Assembly: GCF_947036865.1 (NCBI RefSeq)
Contig: NZ_CAMQSF010000011.1
Coordinates: 28,962 to 92,961, forward strand
Direction: 5' to 3'
Source of the DNA: an uncultured Caulobacter sp.
Lineage (GTDB): Bacteria > Pseudomonadota > Alphaproteobacteria > Caulobacterales > Caulobacteraceae
Length of the DNA stretch: 64,000 nucleotides
Position numbers and translations under genes: made by a program. Positions 43,595 through 52,268 of this stretch are shown here, one piece after another. How positions within the stretch are numbered: position 1 is the stretch's first letter; each line of letters begins with the position of its first letter. Under the pieces are notes generated by a model. That model made no database searches and was not told where the DNA came from. It saw only the letters and a list, made by a program, of their open reading frames with translations.

Positions 43595-44748
43595 CGAGGC
43601 TCTTTCCCATGCGTGCGTCAGACAAGCCCGCCGACGGCGACCTCGACAGCCCGGTCCTGGACCGCCTGGCCTATGAGCCGACCGCCGTCAGCCGCCGCGA
43701 CTCCCCGTGGGGGCCGGCCCTGGCCATGGTGGCGATCGTGATCGTGGCCTTCGCCGTCTACACCTCGCTGAGCCACGCGCGCGAGACGCGGGCGAACCGC
43801 CGCGCGCCCACCGCCTATCCCGCCGCCAGCTCGCCCCCCGCCGCCTCGACCATGCCGCCGCCGGCGGTGGCCACCGGCGAGATGGCGCAGGCCCTGCCGC
43901 CGGCCACGGCCCCCGTCCCGGCCGCGCCCGGCGTCGCGGCGATGGAGGCCACGACCCCGCAGGACGCCACCTCGCGCCTGCACGCCCCGGCCATGGTCGT
44001 CGACCTGGTCGACGCCCCGGCCGCCGGCGGCGCGATCGAGGCCCCCATGGCCCAGGCCGCGGCCAAGCCCGCCGCCGCGCGTCCGGCCGGCGCCGACGAC
44101 GCCAAGATGTCGGCCGAGGAGCGCTTCGCCGAGAAGGTGTCCGGCGGAACGGCCGACACCGCCCGGGCCAGTCATCTGGGCGACCCCAGCCTGATCGCCA
44201 CCCAGGGCACGGTGATCCCGGCGATCCTGGAGACCGCGATCAACTCCGACCTGCCCGGCTTCGTCCGCGCCGTGGTCAGCCGCGACGTCCGGGGCTTCGA
44301 CGGCACCACCGTGCTGATCCCCAGGGGCTCGAAGCTGATCGGCCAGTACAAGAGCGGCGTCGCCGCGGGCCAGTCCCGCGCCTTCGTGGTCTGGTCGCGC
44401 GTGATCACCCCGGAAGGCGTCTCGATCGACATCGGCTCGCCGGGCGGCGATCGCCTGGGGCGCGGCGGCCTGGATGGCGAGACCAACACCCACTTCTTCC
44501 GCCGCTTCGGCGCCTCGATCATGCTGTCGGTGCTGAACGCCGGGCTGCAGGCGGCCGCCAATGGTCGCGACAACGGCAACACGGCGATCATCATCGGCTC
44601 GCCGCAGCAGGCGACCAACATCGCCTCGATCGCCCTGCAGCGCGAGATCGACATCCCCACGACGATCAGCGTCGCCCAGGGCACGCCGATCCGCGTGTTC
44701 ATCGCCCGCGACCTGGACTTCTCGGGCGTGACCCGGAAGACCCCATGA
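43591..44748 (+). CDS. virB10: VirB10-type core-complex protein
   Basis: The 385-residue protein has a short cytoplasmic start, one membrane helix (about 44-63), an Ala/Pro-rich linker (about 65-180), and the C-terminal TrbI/VirB10 domain. That domain holds GTVIPAILETAINSDLPGFVRAVVSRDVRGFDGTTVLIPRGSKLIGQYKSG, and the antenna region with FIARDLDFSG is visible. It spans the envelope and opens the outer-membrane pore. Gene overlaps are ATGA on both sides. Confidence 0.95.
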   Translation: MTRLFPMRASDKPADGDLDSPVLDRLAYEPTAVSRRDSPWGPALAMVAIVIVAFAVYTSLSHARETRANRRAPTAYPAASSPPAASTMPPPAVATGEMAQALPPATAPVPAAPGVAAMEATTPQDATSRLHAPAMVVDLVDAPAAGGAIEAPMAQAAAKPAAARPAGADDAKMSAEERFAEKVSGGTADTARASHLGDPSLIATQGTVIPAILETAINSDLPGFVRAVVSRDVRGFDGTTVLIPRGSKLIGQYKSGVAAGQSRAFVVWSRVITPEGVSIDIGSPGGDRLGRGGLDGETNTHFFRRFGASIMLSVLNAGLQAAANGRDNGNTAIIIGSPQQATNIASIALQREIDIPTTISVAQGTPIRVFIARDLDFSGVTRKTP

Positions 44749-45716
44749 GCTCGGGCGTCTATCTGGCGGCCTATCTCGCGCCGCTGAAGCCCTGGCTGGA
44801 TCGCCCGGACGTCACCGACATCTGGGTCAACCAGCCCGGAGAGGCCTGGATCGAGACCACGCGCGGCGAGACCTCGCGCGAGGCCGCGCCGGACCTGACC
44901 GAACAGGCCCTGGGCCGCCTGGCCCGCCAGATCGCCGCCTCCAGCCACCAAGGCGTCAGCCGCGAACACCCGCTGCTGTCGGCCAGCCTGCCGGACGGCG
45001 CGCGCGTACAGGTCATCGGGCCTCCCGCGACGCGCGGCGGCTTCGTGCTGGCGGTGCGCAAGCACACCCTCAGCGACCTCACCCTCGCCGATCTCGGCAA
45101 GGGCGGCAGCCTGCCCAAGCTGAACGAAGCGGCCTCGCACGACGCCGACGACGCCTTGCGCCGCCTGCACGAGGCTGGAGAGGTCGAGGCCTTCCTGCGC
45201 CTTGCGGTCCAGCGACGTAAGACGATCGTCCTGTCCGGCGGCACCTCGTCGGGCAAGACCACGCTGCTGAACGCGCTCGTCAAGGAGATCGCGCCGCACG
45301 AGCGCCTGGTGCTGATCGAGGACGCCCCCGAGATCCAGCTACGTCACGAGAACGCCGTCGGCCTGATCGCCGTCCGCAACGAGACCGGCGAGGCCCAGGT
45401 GGACGCCGAGGACCTGCTGCAGGCCACCCTGCGCATGCGGCCCGACCGGATCCTGCTGGGCGAGCTACGCGGGCGCGAGGCGTTCACCTTCCTGCGCGCG
45501 GTCAATACCGGCCATCCGGGCTCGATCACCACCGTCCACGCCGACAGCGCGCGCGGCGCGATCGACCAGATCGCCCTGCTCTCCCTGCTCAGCGGCGTCG
45601 ATCTGGGCTGGGAGACGGTCCGCAGCTATGTGCGCCAGGTCGTCGACGTCGTGGTGCAACTCAAGCGCGTCGACGGCGTTCGCCGGGTGACGGAGCTGGA
45701 GTTCCTCAAGGCCTGA
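44745..45716 (+). CDS. virB11: VirB11-type secretion ATPase
   Basis: From the ATG at 44745 the 323-residue hexameric AAA-like ATPase has an N-terminal domain starting LKPWLDRPDVTDIWVNQPGE and the ATPase domain with Walker A LSGGTSSGKTTLL (about 164-176). Other marks are the Asp box LVLIEDAPEIQL, Walker B RPDRILLGELRG and the His box TGHPGSITTVHAD. It drives assembly and substrate transfer. It is the last gene of the virB operon, so the coupling protein VirD4 is not in the run. Confidence 0.95.
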   Translation: MSSGVYLAAYLAPLKPWLDRPDVTDIWVNQPGEAWIETTRGETSREAAPDLTEQALGRLARQIAASSHQGVSREHPLLSASLPDGARVQVIGPPATRGGFVLAVRKHTLSDLTLADLGKGGSLPKLNEAASHDADDALRRLHEAGEVEAFLRLAVQRRKTIVLSGGTSSGKTTLLNALVKEIAPHERLVLIEDAPEIQLRHENAVGLIAVRNETGEAQVDAEDLLQATLRMRPDRILLGELRGREAFTFLRAVNTGHPGSITTVHADSARGAIDQIALLSLLSGVDLGWETVRSYVRQVVDVVVQLKRVDGVRRVTELEFLKA

Positions 45717-45815
45717 GGCGGCGACACGCGCCAAGCGGCCGAACACTGTTACGCCGAAACTTGGGGGGTCTTCGGCGAACCCGATGGCGTCGCGCGCGTT
45801 GGTGCAAGCCAGATA

Positions 45816-47597
45816 GTGACGCTTCGGAACCCAGCCTTGACCCCCAGTGACGACGACCGCCCCCGCCAACAGCCTCTGGAGGACGTGGAGGGCGGCGGCC
45901 AGAGCCGCGGCGTGCCCGCCGCCGGGACCCTCGACGACGGCCCGTCCGAGCCGCTGGGCGTCCCTGGCCGCCGTCACTGGCGCGAGAGCACGATCACCCG
46001 GCCCGATCTGAACGATCGCGGCGGCGTGTTCTTCGCCGCCGTCGAGATGACGCGGATGCCGATGATCCTCACGGATCCCAACCTGCCCGACAATCCGGTG
46101 GTCTTCGCCAACAAGGCTTTCCTGGACCTGACCGGCTACGAGGAGGCCGAGATCCTCGGCCGCAACTGCCGGTTCCTGCAGGGACCGGGCTCGGACCGCG
46201 AGGTGGTCGCCGAAATCCGCGAGGCGGTCGAAAAGGTCGAGGCGATCTCGGTCGAGATCCTGAACTACAAGCGCGACGGCACGCCGTTCTGGAACGCGGT
46301 GTTCCTGGGCCCGGTGTTCGACACCAAGGGCGAACTGCTCTACTTCTTCGCCAGCCAGCTGGACGTCAGCCGCCGCCGCAACAGCGAGCAGGCCTATCGG
46401 CAGTCGCAGAAGATGGAGGCGATCGGCCAGCTGACCGCCGGCCTCGCCCACGACTTCAACAATCTGCTCCAGGTGGTCAACGGCAACCTCGAACTGCTGG
46501 CCGCCCGCCCGCTGGACGAGCGCAGCCTGCGCTATATCGACGCCGCCCGCTCGGCCGCCGAGCGCGGGGCCAAGCTGACCCGGCAGCTTCTGGCCTTCGC
46601 CCGCAAGACACGGCTGGAGCCGACGCCGGTCAACCTGTCCGAACTGATCGCCAATTTCGGCGAGCTGATCGAAAGCACGCTGGGCGCGACGATCGACGTG
46701 CAGCTGAACCTGCGGCGACGCTTGCCGGCGGTGCTGGTCGACGCCGACCACTTCGAAATGGCCTTGCTGAACATCGTCATCAACGCCCGCGACGCCATGC
46801 CCGACGGCGGGGTCGTGACCATCACCACCAAGAGCGTCCACCTCAATGGCGACGCCGAGGCCCGCCAGCTGCCCAGCGGCGACTATGTGGCCGTCGAGGT
46901 GCGCGACGAGGGCCAGGGCATGCCGCGCCACGTGCTGGAGCGCGCCATGGAGCCGTTCTTCACCACCAAGGGCGTCGGCAAGGGCACGGGCCTGGGCCTG
47001 GCCATGGCCCACGGCTTCGTCCAGCAGTCGCGCGGGCGGCTGGAGATCGAGAGCGAGGTCGGCCAAGGCGCGCTGATCCGCATGATCTTCCCGGCGGCCG
47101 CCGACGCCGTGGCCCGTCCGGTCCGGGGGCCGACGGCCAGCCCCGCCATCGCCGCGCCGGTCGAGGCGCCGTCCCCCGGCGCGGCGCGCATCCTGCTGGT
47201 CGAGGACAATCCCGAGGTCCAGGCCCTGGCGCGGGAGATCCTCACCGCCGAGGGCTATGGCGTGACCCTGGCCGCCTCCGGCGACGAGGGCTTTACGACG
47301 TTCGCCGCCGCGCCCGACCAGTTCGACCTGCTGTTCAGCGACATCGTCATGCCCGGCGGCCGCAACGGCATCGTGCTGGCCGAGGACGTCCGCCGCCTGC
47401 GGCCGGACCTGCCGGTCCTGCTGACCACCGGCTATAACGAAGACCTGCTGGTCGAGGGCCCCGCCCGCCCCTCGCTGGACGTGATCGGCAAGCCCTATCG
47501 CCGCGCCGAGCTGCTGGACCGGGTGCGCCAAGCCCTCGGTCAGTCGCCGGGCGGCGTGAGGCGCACGCCCTCGGACTTCGGCTCGGCCGAGGCCTGA
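45816..47597 (+). CDS. LOV-domain histidine kinase with receiver domain (hybrid)
   Basis: From the GTG at 45816 (a TTG seven codons later is also possible), the 593-residue protein has a disordered polar start and a LOV (PAS) domain (about 70-185). The flavin-adduct signature GRNCRFLQG carries the reactive Cys118. The HisKA helix holds His212 in AHDFNNLLQ, then HATPase_c with N box INARDAMPD and G boxes DEGQGMPRHV and GTGLGLAMAHG, and a C-terminal receiver (about 458-575) with the phospho-accepting Asp509 in FSDIVMPGG. It is predicted to be a soluble blue-light sensor. It lies about 100 bases downstream of virB11 on the same strand. Confidence 0.93.
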   Translation: MTLRNPALTPSDDDRPRQQPLEDVEGGGQSRGVPAAGTLDDGPSEPLGVPGRRHWRESTITRPDLNDRGGVFFAAVEMTRMPMILTDPNLPDNPVVFANKAFLDLTGYEEAEILGRNCRFLQGPGSDREVVAEIREAVEKVEAISVEILNYKRDGTPFWNAVFLGPVFDTKGELLYFFASQLDVSRRRNSEQAYRQSQKMEAIGQLTAGLAHDFNNLLQVVNGNLELLAARPLDERSLRYIDAARSAAERGAKLTRQLLAFARKTRLEPTPVNLSELIANFGELIESTLGATIDVQLNLRRRLPAVLVDADHFEMALLNIVINARDAMPDGGVVTITTKSVHLNGDAEARQLPSGDYVAVEVRDEGQGMPRHVLERAMEPFFTTKGVGKGTGLGLAMAHGFVQQSRGRLEIESEVGQGALIRMIFPAAADAVARPVRGPTASPAIAAPVEAPSPGAARILLVEDNPEVQALAREILTAEGYGVTLAASGDEGFTTFAAAPDQFDLLFSDIVMPGGRNGIVLAEDVRRLRPDLPVLLTTGYNEDLLVEGPARPSLDVIGKPYRRAELLDRVRQALGQSPGGVRRTPSDFGSAEA

Positions 47598-47610
47598 CGG
47601 CGCGATCCGC

Positions 47611-48393
47611 TCAGATGATGGTCATGCCGCCGTCGACGACCAGGATCTGGCCGGTGATGTGCCCGCCAGCGTCCGAGGCCAGCAGCAGGGCCGGCCCCAT
47701 CAGATCGGTGTCGCCGCCCAGCTTGCCCAGCGGCGTCTGGCGCAGCATCGTCTCGCCGTGCTCGCCCAGCGTGGCCGCCGTCATCTTCGACGGGAAATAG
47801 CCCGGCGCCAGGGCGTTCACCCGGATGTTCCTGGGCCCCCACTCGGCGGCCAGGGCCCGGGTCATGTTCACGACCGCGCCCTTGGCCGTGTTGTAGGCGA
47901 TCGTGCCCAGCTGGTCGGGATGGTGGCCCTGCAGGCCCTCGATCGAGGCGACATTGACCACCGCGCCCTTACCCTGTTTCAGAAACGCCGCCCGCGCCAC
48001 CGCCTGGGTCAGCAGGAAGAGGCCGGTGACGTTCAGGTCCATGACCTTGGCCCAGCCGTGCAGCGGATAGTCCTCGGCCGGCGCGCCCCAGGCCGCGCCG
48101 GCGTTGTTGACCAGCACGTCGATACGCCCGAAGCGATCCATCACCCGCTCGGTCAGGTTGGCCGCCGCCTCGGGCGCGCCGAGATCGGCCACGAAGCCCG
48201 CCGCCGTCACGCCGCGCTCGCCCAGCGCCGCCACCGCCGCGTCCAGCTCGTCCGGCTTGCGGGCCGCCAGGGCCAGGCTCGCGCCATATTCGCCCAGCGC
48301 GCTGGCGATCTGGAAGCCGAGGCCCCGCGAGCCGCCCGTCACCAGGGCCACCTTGCCGCTCAGGTCGAACAGACCCGCCAGAACACCGCTCAT
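47611..48393 (-). CDS. SDR family oxidoreductase
   Basis: The 260-residue classical short-chain dehydrogenase has the nucleotide motif TGGSRGLG (about 19-26), the NNAG motif, catalytic Ser in NVASIEG, and Tyr and Lys in YNTAKG, then PG-Y and a final VVDGGMTII. The family reduces or oxidises a carbonyl/alcohol with NAD(P)H. Closest known patterns are beta-ketoacyl reductase-like or gluconate 5-dehydrogenase-like; the substrate is unknown. It is convergent with the LOV kinase (13-base gap). Confidence 0.92.
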   Translation of the reverse strand: MSGVLAGLFDLSGKVALVTGGSRGLGFQIASALGEYGASLALAARKPDELDAAVAALGERGVTAAGFVADLGAPEAAANLTERVMDRFGRIDVLVNNAGAAWGAPAEDYPLHGWAKVMDLNVTGLFLLTQAVARAAFLKQGKGAVVNVASIEGLQGHHPDQLGTIAYNTAKGAVVNMTRALAAEWGPRNIRVNALAPGYFPSKMTAATLGEHGETMLRQTPLGKLGGDTDLMGPALLLASDAGGHITGQILVVDGGMTII

Positions 48394-48477
48394 CGCCGCC
48401 TCTTCAAAGCCAAGACGGCGGCGACAGCACCGTCCGCGGAGGACGACGTCAAGGCTTCCGGTGCGGCAGGTCCGCCG

Positions 48478-49680
48478 TCAGCGCTTGACCGGATTGGCCA
48501 GCTTGTCGCCGACGATCTTCTGGAAGGTCGCCAGCGGGCAAGGCGCCGCGCCGCAGCCGGGGATCGCGAAGTACGAATAGGCCGGCGGATTGCTCGCGGT
48601 CAGCGGTTGCAGCGCCCGCAGTTGGTCCATCGTCTGGGCGGTGTAGAAGGCGCGCACGAACGACGCCCCCTTGGCGTCCTTCAGGAGCTCGAAGCCCATG
48701 GCGCCGCCGGGCGGCGGATCGTCCTGAGGATAGTCGGCCGCGGTGAAGTGGGCGTCGAGGAAGCCCCGCAGCGCCGCGATATTGGTGTCGTGGCCGACCA
48801 GCAGGGTCAGCTTGCCCGTCCCGGCCTCGCCGTTCAGCGCCGCCAGGATCGTCTTGGCCACCGGCGCCGCGTAGCGCTGGGCGACGTAGGGCGGGCCGAC
48901 CTCGTAGCGGAACTTGACGGTGTGGAAGCGCAGCAGCGCCTGGATGTCGGCCTTGGAGGCGCGGCCCCAGCCGACCTCGGCCATCGGCTTGCCCTCGACA
49001 TATTCCAGCAGCAGCGTCTGGCCGGCGGTCGAGGCGATGCCCAGCGCGCCCTCGAGATTGGCGTTGTCGTCCTTGACCGCTTCCAGGCGCGAGCCCTGCT
49101 TGGCGATGTCGACGCCGAGCACGCGATGCAGCGTGGCGAATTCCTTGGCCAACGCCTTGGTTTCGGCCGCGAGGCCAGGCTTCTGCCGCTGAGACGCCTT
49201 CAGGGCCAGGTCGCCGTCGATGATGGCGGCGGGATGGAAGACGGTGTCGGTCTCCTCGCTGGCCGGCCGGGCGACCTTGACGCCGCAGCCGGGCTGGAGG
49301 CCGTCGACGAAGGCCTCGGCCGTCTTGATCGCCCGCGACTTGCTGCTGGCCCAGACGACGACGTCGCCGGCGGGCGCGCAGCCCTCGCGCGGCAGCAGGC
49401 CCCGCGCGCCGAGGAAGGTGCGGTAATAGCCGCCCATCAGCCGCGCGCCCTGGGCGCCGTGCGGCGTCAGGTCGCCATACGGGGTGGTCCAGCTGGACCA
49501 GGGCTGGGCGGTCGTTCCGGGCGGCGTGGCCTGGGCCTTGGTCGGCGGACGCACGCTGTGGCGCATCACCATCACCACCCGCTGCAGGGTCAGGCCGTCG
49601 GCGGCGTCGGCCGCCTTGGCCGTCGAGAGCGGCGCGGCCATCATCACAGCCGCCAGCAGCGCGTTTCGGATCCCGGTCAT
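48478..49680 (-). CDS. Exported histidine acid phosphatase (AppA/phytase-like)
   Basis: The ATG at 49680 was chosen because GGAGG stands a few bases before it; a longer reading begins at 49710. The 400-residue protein has a signal peptide (to about STAKAADA) and the histidine phosphatase active site VMVMRHSVRPP (RHxxRxP) with the nucleophilic His. The proton donor is in LLVGHDTNIA (HD). This pattern is shared by glucose-1-phosphatase and AppA phytases. It acts in the periplasm to free phosphate. A Pho-box-like element lies upstream. Confidence 0.9.
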   Translation of the reverse strand: MTGIRNALLAAVMMAAPLSTAKAADAADGLTLQRVVMVMRHSVRPPTKAQATPPGTTAQPWSSWTTPYGDLTPHGAQGARLMGGYYRTFLGARGLLPREGCAPAGDVVVWASSKSRAIKTAEAFVDGLQPGCGVKVARPASEETDTVFHPAAIIDGDLALKASQRQKPGLAAETKALAKEFATLHRVLGVDIAKQGSRLEAVKDDNANLEGALGIASTAGQTLLLEYVEGKPMAEVGWGRASKADIQALLRFHTVKFRYEVGPPYVAQRYAAPVAKTILAALNGEAGTGKLTLLVGHDTNIAALRGFLDAHFTAADYPQDDPPPGGAMGFELLKDAKGASFVRAFYTAQTMDQLRALQPLTASNPPAYSYFAIPGCGAAPCPLATFQKIVGDKLANPVKR

Positions 49681-49723
49681 CATCCCCTCCGCCGATCGAT
49701 GTTTTCGCATCTAGGCCGTCTCG

Positions 49724-49741
49724 GCGACTAAACCGTGACAG
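49724..49741 (-). promoter_or_regulatory. Pho-box-like repeat upstream of the histidine phosphatase
   Basis: On the minus strand CTGTCACGGTT is followed by TAGTCGCCGAG, so GTC recurs at the 11-base spacing of PhoB sites. The first half matches the PhoB half-site CTGTCAC fully, the second only in part. It sits 44-61 bases upstream of the ATG at 49680. Confidence 0.45.
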
Positions 49742-49751
49742 GCGTTCGGGC

Positions 49752-49778
49752 AAAGAAAAAGCCCGGCGCGAGCCGGGC
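49752..49778 (-). terminator. Intrinsic terminator, minus strand, with no obvious gene before it
   Basis: On the minus strand GCCCGGC pairs with GCCGGGC around TCGC (61-67 with 72-78 of 497xx), followed by TTTTTCTTT. This is a textbook terminator. It stands upstream of the phosphatase gene and after an interval that holds no recognised minus-strand gene. Confidence 0.8.
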
Positions 49779-49971
49779 CGAGAAGTCGGGAGGAAACGCC
49801 CGGAAAGGGCAGAGGCGGGCTGGCCTCACGTTCGAGGATCTATGTTCGACGAAGCGGCGTTCAAGGGGCCGCCTGAAAAAACTTCCCCGCCGGCGCGCTT
49901 GGCTTGCCCTCGCCTTATGGTAAGGAGCGCGCTGACGATTGAGGGCCTGCGCCCGAAGCGAGCGCCAGTCC

Positions 49972-52263
49972 ATGTCCGACCCGTCCGATCCCACCGACGA
50001 CCTCCCGGCCCCCAAGCCGCGCAAGCCTCGCAAGCCCCGCGCCAAGGCGACCCCGCCGGCGAGTTCGTCCGAGCCCACCGATACCGCCGACGCCGCGCCC
50101 GCCGCGCCGCCGAAGCCTCGCCGTCCGCGCAAGCCCCGCGCGCCCAAGCCGCCGACCGAGGTCGTGGCCGAAACGACGGCCGAGCCCCAGCCCACCGTTG
50201 AGCCCGAGCTCCCGCCGGACGTCCCCGAGGCGCCCCTCGAACCGTCCGTCGCGCCCGAACCCGAGATCCCGCCCGAGGACGCCGCGCCCGCCGAGGCCGA
50301 GACCGCTCTGCCCGAGGCCGTCGAGGCGGTTCCCGAGGCCGCGCTCAGCCCGGCCGAGCCCGCGCCGACGCGCAAGCCGCCGATCTGGAAGCGTCCGGCC
50401 TGGCTGATCGGCGCGGCCGCCGCCGTCGCGCTGGTCGTGGTGCTGATCGCGTCTCTGTTCTGGTCGCTGCCGCTGAGCCGGGCGCTGGAGCCGCTGAACA
50501 ATTCGGCCATCGTGCTGGTCGCCAAGGACGGCTCGCCGATCGCCCGCCGGGGCTCGTACAAGGAAGCGCCGATCGACGTCGCCAAGCTGCCGGCCTATGT
50601 GCCCGGCGCCTTCGTGGCCATCGAGGACCGCCGCTTCTACAGCCACATGGGCGTCGACCCCAAGGCCATCGCCCGCGCGCTCGGCAAGAACGCCCAGGCC
50701 GGCGGCGTGTCGGAAGGCGGCTCGACCATCACGCAGCAGTTGGCCAAGAACGCCTTCCTGTCCAGCGACCGCAACCTGCGCCGCAAGGCGCAGGAGGCGC
50801 TGATCGCCCTGTATCTGGAAGCGCGCCTCTCCAAGAACGAGATCCTGTCGCGCTACCTGTCGTCGGTCTATTTCGGCGACGGGGCCTTCGGCCTGCGGGC
50901 CGCCGCGCGGCACTATTTCGGCAAGCAGCCCGAGCAGCTCTCCGTCGGCGAGGCCGCCATGCTGGCCGGCCTGGTCAAGGCCCCCTCGCGCCTCGCTCCC
51001 ACCAGCAATCTCGAGGGCGCCCGCGAGCGGATGCGCGTGGTGCTGGCCGCCATGGTCGAGACCAAGACCATCACCCAGGCCCAGGCCGACGCGGTTGGCG
51101 AGGTCTCGCCGGTCGAGAGCCAGGACAAGCTGCCGACCGGCTCCTACTTCGCCGACTGGGCCCTGCCCCAGGCCCGCGCCACGATCGGCGCGCGCTATGG
51201 CGAGACCATCGTCAAGACGACGCTGGATCCCGTGATGCAGGAAAAGGCCGAGCGGATCCTCAACGACTTCATCGAGCGCGACGGCAAGGCGCTGCACATC
51301 ACCCAGGGCGCGCTGGTGGCGATGCGCAAGGACGGCCGGGTGGTGGCCATGGTCGGCGGCCGCGACTATGGCGCCAGCCAGTTCAACCGCGCCGACGGCG
51401 CGCGCCAGCCGGGCTCGTCGTTCAAGCTGTTCGTCTATCTGGCGGCCCTGCAATCGGGTATGACCACCACCAGCCCGATCCTCGACACGCCGGTGCAGGT
51501 CAGCGGCTACACGCCCAAGAACCACGAGGGCAAGTATCGCGACCGCGAGATCCCGCTGATCAGCGCCTTCGCCGCCTCGTCCAACGTCGCCGCCGTGCGC
51601 CTGGCCCACGATCTGGGTCCGGCCAAGGTCATCAAGGTCGCGCGCGAGCTGGGCGTCACCGAGAAGATCCCCACCGACCTGACCATGGCGCTGGGCACCG
51701 GCTCGATGAGCCTGACGCGCCTGACCGCCGCCTACGCGTCGATCGCGGCCGGAGAGTATCCGATCGTCGCCCACGCGCTGGAGACGGCCCCCAAGCCGAA
51801 GACCACCGCCTATGACCCGAAGGTCCTGGCCGGCATGCGCGACCTCTTGCGCTCGGCCACCCATCGCGGCACCGGGCTGGAGGCCGCCATCGACGGCGCC
51901 TATGGCAAGACCGGCACCACCCAGGATTACCACGACGCGCTGTTCGTCGGTTATGTCGACGACCTGGTGGTCGGGGTCTGGGTCGGCAATGACGACAACA
52001 GCTCGATGAACGGCGTGGTCGGCGGCGGCGAGCCCGCCAAGATCTGGAAGGCCTTCATGCTGTCCGCCTTGAACCGCCCGGTCGCGCCGGCGGTGCAGGA
52101 AGACCCGCTGGCCGATCTGGGCCTGCCGCTGGAGGGCGAGATCGGCCCCGACGGCCTGCCGGTCACGCCGCTGACGGTCCCGGCGGCACCGGCGGCTCCG
52201 AACAGCGGCGTCCCGCAGCCGCAGCCGCCGCCCGCGCCGCCGCCGCCGGAGCCGCGTCCCTAG
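49972..52263 (+). CDS. Penicillin-binding protein 1A (bifunctional class A)
   Basis: The start at 49972 gives 763 residues. The cytoplasmic part is unusually long (about 140 residues) and rich in Lys/Pro/Ala/Glu, ahead of one membrane helix (about 142-165). The glycosyltransferase-51 domain has the catalytic Glu218 in AIEDRRFYSHMG, then GGSTITQQLAKN and RKAQEALIALYLE. The transpeptidase domain has SSFK with nucleophile Ser482, SSN in ASSNVAAVRL, and KTGTT. It builds and crosslinks peptidoglycan. The C-terminus ends in a Pro-rich tail. No obvious OB insertion was seen. Confidence 0.93.
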   Translation: MSDPSDPTDDLPAPKPRKPRKPRAKATPPASSSEPTDTADAAPAAPPKPRRPRKPRAPKPPTEVVAETTAEPQPTVEPELPPDVPEAPLEPSVAPEPEIPPEDAAPAEAETALPEAVEAVPEAALSPAEPAPTRKPPIWKRPAWLIGAAAAVALVVVLIASLFWSLPLSRALEPLNNSAIVLVAKDGSPIARRGSYKEAPIDVAKLPAYVPGAFVAIEDRRFYSHMGVDPKAIARALGKNAQAGGVSEGGSTITQQLAKNAFLSSDRNLRRKAQEALIALYLEARLSKNEILSRYLSSVYFGDGAFGLRAAARHYFGKQPEQLSVGEAAMLAGLVKAPSRLAPTSNLEGARERMRVVLAAMVETKTITQAQADAVGEVSPVESQDKLPTGSYFADWALPQARATIGARYGETIVKTTLDPVMQEKAERILNDFIERDGKALHITQGALVAMRKDGRVVAMVGGRDYGASQFNRADGARQPGSSFKLFVYLAALQSGMTTTSPILDTPVQVSGYTPKNHEGKYRDREIPLISAFAASSNVAAVRLAHDLGPAKVIKVARELGVTEKIPTDLTMALGTGSMSLTRLTAAYASIAAGEYPIVAHALETAPKPKTTAYDPKVLAGMRDLLRSATHRGTGLEAAIDGAYGKTGTTQDYHDALFVGYVDDLVVGVWVGNDDNSSMNGVVGGGEPAKIWKAFMLSALNRPVAPAVQEDPLADLGLPLEGEIGPDGLPVTPLTVPAAPAAPNSGVPQPQPPPAPPPPEPRP

Positions 52264-52268
52264 GGCGT

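Larger units (their letters stand above)
49681..49971. other. Divergent region between phosphatase and penicillin-binding protein genes
   Basis: These 291 bases carry a Pho-box-like repeat, an intrinsic terminator for the minus strand, and no clear gene. The minus-strand region beyond the terminator (about 49780-49930) could hold an unannotated small transcript. Confidence 0.4.

Noticed and set aside
45465..47531. 688-codon minus-strand frame opposite the LOV kinase
   Set aside because: Arg/Gln/Gly-rich shadow without motifs; the plus frame has LOV, kinase and receiver motifs in order.
49735..49923. 62-codon plus-strand frame before the PBP gene
   Set aside because: It would run through the terminator hairpin; Arg/Lys/Pro-rich with no ribosome site or family.
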